11,578 bases of DNA, taken from positions 1 through 11,578 of the forward strand of contig CANRXN010000008.1 in NCBI GenBank assembly GCA_947643945.1, written 5' to 3'. Origin of the DNA: an uncultured Clostridium sp. (GTDB lineage Bacteria > Bacillota > Clostridia > TANB77 > CAG-508). Positions 7,030 to 11,578 of this stretch are shown piece after piece. Within the stretch, counting starts at the first letter, position 1. Each line of letters opens with the position of its first letter. The position numbers and the translations under genes are program-made. Under the pieces are notes generated by a model. It worked only from the letters and a program-made list of their open reading frames with translations. It was not told the DNA's origin and ran no database searches.

Positions 7030-8289
7030 TTACAATCCTTTAAATTCATAAAACTTACATTTTTTCTTACGAAGAAATACAAAGTAAATTAAAATCAAAA
7101 GTAAAACGGCAAATCCTATATCTAATAAATAGAAAAACAATTTAGACTGTTCTACTGCATGTGATGCCACTAAATCAACTTTATATTGGATACCATCAAT
7201 CGTGTAAGAAGCATAACCGCAAAACATCACCGTGTTTCAATTGGTGCTTTTATTTCTTCATTTAAAGTAATTTGTGGTTCTAATGTATCAAAAGTAGAAG
7301 AATTATCAACTAAAGCCTCCAGTACATTACCGGCTAATAAATCCAAATTTTTGGTATCTTTTGTTCCATTCTTTATGTCGATATTGGTTATCACATCATT
7401 TTGATTTAACAAAGGCTTAACTGAAAAATTATCATAGCCATATTGGAACAAGGTCTTTGTATCTTTAAATCTGCTAGATACGCCGTTTACGGTTTTACCG
7501 CCCAAAATAACACAGACTAACTCCAAATTATCCTTATAACTGCAAGAAACCAAGCAATCACCAGCTTGTGAGGTATAGCCAGTTTTTCCACAGGTTAAAT
7601 AAGAGTAGTAGTCACGGCTATTTGGCAAAATCATGTTATTGGTAGAAGAATACCTTCTAGCTTCATGCTTGTTAGTAGCAGGAATGGCACAAGAAGCCTT
7701 GCCAGAAATTTTTCTAAAATCGTCATTTTTGATGCAGTACCTCATGATAGTAGCTAAATCTTCTGCCGTCGTATAATGATTATCGTCATGCATACCAAAG
7801 GAATTCGTAAAATGCGTGTTAGATAAACCAAGTTCATTAACTTTTGTATTCATCATAGAAATAAAGCTTTCAACAGAGCCACCAACATATTCGGCTAAAC
7901 AATTGGCAGCATCATTAGCAGAATGAACTAGTAAAAGTTCTAACAATTGTTCTACGGTTAGGTTTTCTCCTACTTCTAAAGAAGCGGACGAATAACCATC
8001 TGGAATTGACATGACGGTATCATAGCTAACAGTAACCGTTTCGTCTAAACCACAATTTTCCAAAGTAAGAATGGCAGTCATAATTTTAGTGGTACTTGCT
8101 GGGTACATTTTTTCATTTTTGTTTTTATCATATAAAATTTTACCAGTCTTATTGTCTAGTAAAATAGCAGCCCCGTGAGGTTATTTCGGGAGGATTATCA
8201 GCTCCTAAAACAAAGGGAGTTTGGGCTAATAGAAAAAATACAAGCAAAAATAATAAGCATAATTTTTTTACTTTAAAATTTAGTTTCAT
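7030..8289 (-). CDS. D-alanyl-D-alanine carboxypeptidase (penicillin-binding protein 5/DacF type), read through three CGG +1 sites
   Basis: Trims the terminal D-Ala from peptidoglycan stem peptides outside the membrane. Read with three C bases skipped it is 418 residues: signal peptide (residues 1-29, KKLCLLFLLVFFLLAQTP), peptidase S11 domain with SxxK S65-T-T-K68, SxN S123-A-N125 and KTG K235-T-G237, a beta-rich PBP5_C-like region, and a C-terminal membrane helix (about 387-408) before RKKKCKF. Sites: CGG 8175-8173 (Gly39, EITSGAAILLDNKTG), 7232-7230 (Gly353) and 7219-7217 (Gly357), the last two in IETGDVLGYASYTIDG. After the second site the zero frame meets TGA at once. Between sites one and two the frame is open for 314 codons, and the CGG strings there are out of phase. 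Start ATG 8289 has AAAGGAA upstream. On the minus strand it shows the same rule in its own sense direction. Confidence 0.88.
7217..7219 (-). other. CGG +1 recoding site 6 (carboxypeptidase, Gly357)
   Basis: Sense TTG-C-GGT-TAT. Skipping C gives VLGYASYTIDG and reaches the C-terminal anchor; the zero frame stops seven codons later. Confidence 0.83.
7230..7232 (-). other. CGG +1 recoding site 7 (carboxypeptidase, Gly353)
   Basis: Sense ACA-C-GGT-GAT. The zero frame reads CGG-TGA, an immediate stop; skipping C gives IETGDVLG. It lies 13 bases before site 6, so two changes of frame fall within five codons. Confidence 0.83.
8173..8175 (-). other. CGG +1 recoding site 8 (carboxypeptidase, Gly39)
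   Basis: Sense TCA-C-GGG-GCT. Skipping C joins the signal peptide to the catalytic domain (EITSGAAILLDNKTG); the zero frame stops within nine codons. Confidence 0.85.
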
Positions 8290-8313
8290 TTTAATCTTAT
8301 TCCTTTCTACCCT

Positions 8314-8342
8314 ATCATATCCTATTTTTTTATAAATTTCAA
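8314..8342 (-). promoter_or_regulatory. Sigma-A promoter for the carboxypeptidase gene
   Basis: On the minus strand, TTGAAA (8342-8337), 17 bases, then TATGAT (8319-8314), 25 bases ahead of ATG 8289 with AAAGGAA between. It lies in the divergent region shared with comEA; I could not place a comparably good promoter for comEA. Confidence 0.75.
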
Positions 8343-8383
8343 CAAAAAATAATAATTTTAAAAATTTAAAGGAGGTTAATTAT

Positions 8384-9077
8384 ATGTATCAATTTAATAA
8401 AAAACAAAAAATTATATTAGGCGTAATTACTGCCATTATCGCAGGTTTTATTTGCTATTATGTATATGCTAAGGAGGACAATATCATGTCTAACCAAGAG
8501 TTAGAAAATAACATAGAAACAAAAGAGAAAGACCAAAACGAGGGCGAATACAGTGACGAGGTAATTTTTGTTCATGTATCAGGTGCCGTAGTAAAAGAAG
8601 GGGTGGTAGAGCTAAAAGTAAATAGTAGAATGGAAGAGGCAATTGCCAAAGCACGGGGGAGTTAGAGAAGATGCTTATGTAGAAGATATCAATTTGGCCT
8701 ATAAGCTAGAAGATGGCATGAAAATTCATATTCCCACTAAGCAAGAAAAAGAAGAAACGAAAAAGGAGGATGCAAGTCAGAAGCGAACAGAGGATTATGT
8801 GACTACTTCTAGTGGCATAGGTGACGAAGATAATAGTCAAGGCGTAGGTGAGGTAGGCAATTCTTCGCAAACCCAGAAAAATGCTAAAGTAAATATTAAT
8901 ACAGCAACTGCTACTGAGCTAGAAACTTTGCCAGGGATTGGACCTTCTACTGCAAATAAGATTATGGCTTATCGAAAGGAGAAGGGAAAGTTTTCTACTA
9001 TTGAGGATATTAAGGAGGTTGGTGGTATTGGTGAGGCTAAGTTTAATAAGATAAAGGATTTGATTTGTGTGAAGTAA
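8384..9077 (+). CDS. comEA: Competence protein ComEA, read through one CGG +1 site
   Basis: Membrane-anchored DNA receptor of the natural transformation machinery, passing incoming DNA to the ComEC channel. Reads as 230 residues: membrane helix (about 9-27, IILGVITAIIAGFICYYVYA), acidic linker, SLBB domain (about 58-125, VIFVHVSGAVVKEGVVEL to MKIHIP), a charged Ser/Gln linker, and a C-terminal double helix-hairpin-helix DNA-binding domain (about 165-230) with VNINTATATELETLPGIGPS and KFSTIEDIKEVGGIG. The frame changes at CGG 8654-8656, giving AIAKAGGVREDAY (Gly91) in the SLBB domain. In the zero frame CGG is followed by GGG-AGT-TAG, so only a 93-residue stub would be made. AAGGAGG at 8369-8374 lies ahead of ATG 8384. 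Confidence 0.92.
8654..8656 (+). other. CGG +1 recoding site 9 (comEA, Gly91)
   Basis: GCA-C-GGG-GGA. Skipping C gives the SLBB motif AKAGGVREDA; the zero frame meets TAG two codons later. Confidence 0.87.
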
Positions 9078-9289
9078 AAAATAAAATTGGAGAGCCATAT
9101 ATAAAATATCTTGAAAATGAAATATGGGAACTAAGACCATTAAGTCAAAAAACAAGAATAAGTCAACCCATCATTGCTAGAATAGAAAAATGCAAAAATT
9201 CTCCCCAAACAAGTACACTTATAAAATTGTTATATCCTATGGGATATACAATAAGAGTAGTTCCTTTAGAAGAAGTAAAAGAAGTTTAA
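9077..9289 (+). pseudogene. Deletion-fused HigB/HigA toxin-antitoxin relic
   Basis: The frame open from 9065 to the stop at 9287-9289 has no ATG and no ribosome binding site, and overlaps the comEA end. Its first part, IGEPYIKYLENEIWELRPL, matches the central motif of Gp49-like (HigB/RelE-type) toxins, GEPYxKxLxxxIWELRP. From SQKTRISQPIIARIEKCKNS it switches to the second half of an XRE-type HigA antitoxin helix-turn-helix, ending STLIKLLYPMGYTIRVVPLE. The toxin N-terminus, its C-terminal half and the antitoxin N-terminus are missing, so an internal deletion appears to have joined the two genes in frame. AGTCAA occurs at both sides of the likely junction. It is probably not functional. Recognition is by motif memory, not alignment. 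Confidence 0.65.
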
Positions 9290-9300
9290 AACAATAAAAC

Positions 9301-9335
9301 AAAGAGGCAGAAAACGAACTGCTTCTTTATTTTGT
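9301..9335 (+). terminator. Intrinsic terminator after comEA/TA relic
   Basis: AAAGAGGCAG (9301-9310) pairs with CTGCTTCTTT (9319-9328), one G-T pair, around an 8-base loop, followed by ATTTTG. Confidence 0.7.
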
Positions 9336-9339
9336 AAAA

Positions 9340-9370
9340 TAGACACTTTCTTTTTCCAAGCTTTTATGAT
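9340..9370 (+). promoter_or_regulatory. Weak candidate promoter for sufC-sufB
   Basis: TAGACA (9340-9345), 19 bases, then TATGAT (9365-9370). The -10 box is good, but the spacing is long. No IscR/SufR-type operator was recognised. Confidence 0.35.
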
Positions 9371-9421
9371 AAAATAGAAGACAGTTGAAGCATAAAAACC
9401 AATAGAAGTGGAGGAACAAAC

Positions 9422-10213
9422 ATGATACTAGAACTAAAAAATATATATTTTGAAAGAGAAGGCAAAAAAATACTAGACAACATAAGCCTAAAACTAGACC
9501 TAGGAAAATTCATAGCAATCACAGGACCAAACGGCTCCCGGAAAATCAACATTAGTAAAAATCATAATGGGAATTGAAAAACAAGATGCTGGAGAAATCA
9601 TTTTTGACGGACAAGACATCACAAACCTTACCATAGACCAAAGAGCAAAACTAGGAATTGGATTTGCTTTCCAGCAACCAGTAAAATTCAAAGGAATTAC
9701 CGTATATGACCTACTAAAAATGGCAGGAAAAAAAGAAATGACAAAAAAAGAGGCATGTGAGGTACTTTCTAAAGTAGGGTTATGTGCTAAAGAGTATGTT
9801 GATCGAGAAGTAAATGGTTCTTTGTCAGGAGGAGAACTAAAAAGAATTGAAATTGCAACTGTTGCCTTACGAGGAGCCAAGCTAACCATCTTTGACGAGC
9901 CAGAAGCAGGGATTGACTTATGGAGCTTTAGCAACTTAATTGATGTCTTTGAAAAAATGGGAGAAATCATAAAAGGAACAACCCTTATCATTTCCCATCA
10001 AGAAAGAATTTTAAACATAGCAGACGAAATCATTTTAATGAAAGCCGGAAAAATAGAAGAAACAGGGAAAAGTCAAGATATTTTGAACAAAACATTTGCC
10101 AAAAAAGAATGTTATAAAATAGCCTCAAACATCCCCAACCAAACCCGGAACCAGTGGGGACGTCTCCAATCAAACCCGGAACCAGTGGGGACGTTTCTCA
10201 CAACAATTCTTAA
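9422..10213 (+). CDS. sufC: SufC, Fe-S cluster assembly ATPase, read through CGG +1 sites
   Basis: ABC-type ATPase that drives the SufB-containing scaffold in Fe-S cluster assembly in the cytoplasm. Read with C skipped at CGG 9539-9541 it has Walker A GPNGSGKST (G35-T43), Q-loop FAFQQP, signature LSGGE (134-138), Walker B LTIFDEPEAGID (D158, E159; the SufC-type EAGID) and H-loop H192. The glycine restored is Gly40 of GK[ST], without which no ATPase is possible. The zero frame stops within 13 codons. Two more in-frame CGGs (10146, 10177) in a repeat at the 3' end, if read alike, give a 262-residue protein ending at TAA 10211-10213, ahead of the sufB ribosome binding site. If not, it runs to 10250 and overlaps sufB. 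TGGAGG at 9409-9414 precedes ATG 9422. Confidence 0.92.
9539..9541 (+). other. CGG +1 recoding site 10 (sufC Walker A, Gly40)
   Basis: GGC-TCC-C-GGA-AAA-TCA. Skipping C gives G-S-G-K-S of the P-loop; the zero frame gives G-S-R-K-I and then a stop. This is the most diagnostic site in the window. Confidence 0.92.
10140..10194 (+). repeat. Tandem direct repeat in the sufC 3' end, two 24-bp copies at 31-bp period
   Basis: Copies 10140-10163 and 10171-10194 are identical over 24 bases with core CCCGGAACCAGTGGGGA, the same core as the palindrome at 2432-2525. They form the very end of sufC. The period, 31 bases, is ten codons plus one base, so each copy presents CGG in frame only if the C of the previous one is skipped. 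Confidence 0.85.
10146..10179 (+). other. Two further in-frame CGG sites in the sufC tail (10146-10148 and 10177-10179)
   Basis: ACC-C-GGA-ACC occurs twice. Skipping each C gives the peptide repeat NQTGTSGDVS twice, then HNNS and TAA at 10211-10213. There is no conserved domain here, so the reading is supported only by phase and by the better gene end. Confidence 0.6.
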
Positions 10214-10231
10214 GGAAGGAGATTTAATAAA

Positions 10232-11167
10232 ATGGAAGAAAATAAAGTGATAAATATAGTTGACAAAGCTCTTTTAAATGAAGTGTCTAATTTAGAAAAT
10301 ATGGAAAAGGGAGCATACAACATTAGAAAAAACGGAGAAGGAATTGAAAGAAAAACAACAGAAAATATCAATATTATAACCAAAACCGACAAGCCGGGAA
10401 TTGATATCTATGTGAAGGAGAACACAAAGTTTGAATTTCTTCATATACCTGTTATCTTAACGGAAAGTGGTTTAAGTGATTTGGTTTACAATGATTTCTA
10501 TATTGGGAAAAATGCCAATGTAATTATTGTTGCGGGATGTGGAATTCATAACGACCATCACAAAGATTCTCAGCATGATGGTATCCATCGTTTCTTTTTA
10601 GAAGAAGGTGCTAAGGTAAAATACATTGAAAAGCACTATGGAGAAGGGAAAGGAGACGGAAAAAGAATTCTAAACCCTGTGACAGAAGTCTACTTAAAAA
10701 AAGGTCGTAGTTTAGAAATGGAAAGTAGCCAAATTAGAGGTGTGGATTCTACGATACGAGAAACCAAAGGAGAATTAGAAGCAAATACCAATTTTGTGGT
10801 GAAAGAAAAAATTATGACACATGGCAAGCAATTTGCCAAAACAATTTTTGATGTCAAATTAAATGGCGAGAACGCAAGTACACATGTTACTTCAAGGTCT
10901 GTTGCAACCGATGATTCTACACAATTGTTTATATCAAAAATTTACGGAAATAATAAATGTTTTGCACATAGTGAATGTGATGCGATTATTAAAGACCAGG
11001 CTAAAGTAACAGCAACACCAGAGATTACAGCAAATCACGTGGAGGCAAATTTGATTCATGAAGCAGCAATTGGAAAGATTGCAGGGGAACAATTAACAAA
11101 ACTAATGACGCTTGGACTTACTGAGAAAGAGGCAGAAGAGGAAATTATTAATGGATTTTTACGTTAA
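10232..11167 (+). CDS. sufB: SufB/SufD-family Fe-S cluster scaffold protein
   Basis: A 311-residue protein of the SufB/SufD family, shorter than E. coli SufB (about 495) or SufD (about 423), as in two-gene SufBC (SmsCB-like) systems. It partners SufC to build Fe-S clusters. The beta-helix core is visible in VIIVAGCGIHNDHHKDSQHDGIH, LEEGAKVKYIEKHYGEG and ATDDSTQLFISKIYGN. The C-terminal region has SECDAIIKD, ATPEITANHVEANLIHEAAIG, and GEQLTKLMTLGLTEKEAEEEII, close to the end of SufB. Candidate ligands are the cysteines at AGCGIH, KCFAHSEC and the His/Glu of HEAAIG. AAGGAG at 10216-10221 precedes ATG 10232. No sufS or sufU is in view. CGG strings at 10333, 10393 and several later are out of frame and harmless. 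Confidence 0.85.
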   Translation: MEENKVINIVDKALLNEVSNLENMEKGAYNIRKNGEGIERKTTENINIITKTDKPGIDIYVKENTKFEFLHIPVILTESGLSDLVYNDFYIGKNANVIIVAGCGIHNDHHKDSQHDGIHRFFLEEGAKVKYIEKHYGEGKGDGKRILNPVTEVYLKKGRSLEMESSQIRGVDSTIRETKGELEANTNFVVKEKIMTHGKQFAKTIFDVKLNGENASTHVTSRSVATDDSTQLFISKIYGNNKCFAHSECDAIIKDQAKVTATPEITANHVEANLIHEAAIGKIAGEQLTKLMTLGLTEKEAEEEIINGFLR

Positions 11168-11178
11168 GATAATTATGG

Positions 11179-11236
11179 CAGGATAAAGAGTTTGTACAAA
11201 GTAGCAACTACTACAAAATATTTATCCTGTTTTTTT
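11179..11236 (+). terminator. Intrinsic terminator after sufB
   Basis: CAGGATAAA (11179-11187) pairs with TTTATCCTG (11221-11229), with an inner stem TTTGTA/TACAAA and GTAG/CTAC, followed by seven T. Confidence 0.8.
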
Positions 11237-11310
11237 GGTGTTTATTCTAGAATTTGAATGAATATTTTTACATTTTTTTCATATACTATATTAAAATTAG
11301 ACAAAAATGC

Positions 11311-11339
11311 TTGACAACTTTGTCTTTCCATAGTAAAAT
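11311..11339 (+). promoter_or_regulatory. Strong sigma-A promoter for the initiator tRNA
   Basis: TTGACA (11311-11316, consensus), 17 bases, then TAAAAT (11334-11339), 25 bases ahead of the tRNA. Confidence 0.85.
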
Positions 11340-11364
11340 AGGTATTGTTGTTAATCATTTACAT

Positions 11365-11440
11365 CGCGGAGTGGAGCAGTTGGCAGCTCGTTGGGCTCAT
11401 AACCCAAAGGTCGGTAGTTCGAGTCTACCCTCCGCAACCA
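11365..11440 (+). tRNA. Initiator tRNA-fMet (CAT)
   Basis: A 76-base tRNA with encoded CCA. Acceptor arm CGCGGAG pairs with CTCCGCA except at the first pair, C1 opposite A72, the mark of bacterial initiator tRNA. The anticodon stem has the three G-C pairs GGG/CCC typical of initiators; the loop is CTCATAA with anticodon CAT at 11398-11400. The T-arm contains GGTAGTTCGAGTCTACC. Its anticodon loop is of normal size and it plays no part in reading CGG. Confidence 0.95.
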
Positions 11441-11448
11441 AAAACAAC

Positions 11449-11481
11449 AAAGATTTCGAAAATGATTCGAAATCTTTTTTT
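11449..11481 (+). terminator. Intrinsic terminator after the tRNA
   Basis: AAAGATTTCGAA (11449-11460) pairs perfectly with TTCGAAATCTTT (11466-11477) around a 5-base loop and runs into a T-tract to 11481. Confidence 0.85.
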
Positions 11482-11538
11482 AAAGTCAAAAGAGCTCATA
11501 AAACAAACACAAAAGTAAATAAAACAAGGAGAAAAAAC

Positions 11539-11578
11539 ATGTTTTTAGGACAAATCTGTAAATCGCCGATTAATTACA
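11539..11578 (+). CDS. 5' end of an unrecognised gene, cut by the window end
   Basis: ATG 11539 stands after AAGGAG (11526-11531) in an A-rich leader. The 13 readable residues are MFLGQICKSPINY. Nothing can be said of function. Confidence 0.4.
   Translation, partial: MFLGQICKSPINY

Noticed and set aside
2658..9541. Reassignment of CGG to another single amino acid (Gln or Trp, as in some bacteria)
   Set aside because: Reading CGG as any triplet leaves the frame wrong and leads to stops within a few codons at most sites; only a +1 step restores the proteins.
9500..9991. 163-residue minus-strand open frame opposite sufC
   Set aside because: It mirrors the conserved sufC coding frame and has no recognisable domain or start signal.
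2586..10213. Ten ordinary frameshift mutations or assembly errors making five pseudogenes
   Set aside because: Random indels would vary in base, phase and sign and come with stop codons. Here every change is a C just before a glycine codon on the coding strand, in both gene orientations, and the genes are otherwise intact. A systematic base-calling error remains possible and is named as the main test.
11365..11440. tRNA in the window as the CGG decoder
   Set aside because: Its anticodon is CAT in a normal seven-base loop, and it has the C1-A72 mismatch of initiator tRNA; it is unrelated to CGG.

Overview
The window looks like a chromosomal segment from an AT-rich, low-GC Gram-positive bacterium, probably an uncultivated Clostridia-type Firmicute. 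The basis is the strong Shine-Dalgarno sites, the AGA-dominated arginine codons, sigma-A type promoters, a YkvI-type permease, a LytR-CpsA-Psr protein, ComEA and a two-gene SUF system. Assignment below phylum is inference.

Layout. 46-2423 (+): end of a GldA-like ABC ATPase, its ABC-2 permease, and a GldG-like membrane-anchored protein, followed by a 45-bp perfect palindrome and a terminator. 2586-3617 (+): YkvI-family permease. 3708-5528 (+): a DUF5711-like membrane-anchored protein and a CvpA-like membrane protein. 5596-6945 (+): LytR-CpsA-Psr ligase, convergent with a D-Ala-D-Ala carboxypeptidase at 8289-7030 (-). 8384-9077 (+): ComEA, then a relic that looks like a deletion-fused HigB/HigA toxin-antitoxin pair. 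9422-11167 (+): sufC and a SufB/SufD-family gene. 11365-11440 (+): initiator tRNA-Met with its own promoter and terminator. 11539 onward: start of an unrecognised gene.

The exceptional feature is how five genes (ykvI, cvpA, the carboxypeptidase, comEA, sufC) are written. Under the standard code each looks frameshifted. All ten breaks needed to restore the proteins are identical in kind: an in-frame CGG codon, of which the C must be skipped so that the next codon read is GGN, giving glycine where the family has glycine. The sites include the last glycine of the Walker A motif of SufC and the glycine of the GAGFASGQE motif of YkvI. Two more in-frame CGGs in a repeat at the sufC 3' end would, if read the same way, end SufC just before the sufB ribosome binding site. 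I found no in-frame CGG that is read as ordinary arginine in about 3,300 codons, while more than twenty out-of-frame CGG strings cause no frame change. The carboxypeptidase lies on the other strand and follows the rule in its own sense direction. The simplest reading is that CGG is not an arginine codon in this organism, and that CGGN is decoded as one glycine, by a quadruplet-reading tRNA or by obligatory +1 frameshifting. A systematic assembly artefact is the main alternative, but the phase and strand pattern argues against it.

Most of the genes concern the cell envelope (permeases, LCP ligase, carboxypeptidase, CvpA), with competence DNA uptake (ComEA) and Fe-S cluster assembly (SufBC). 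I see no CRISPR array, intact transposase or phage gene.
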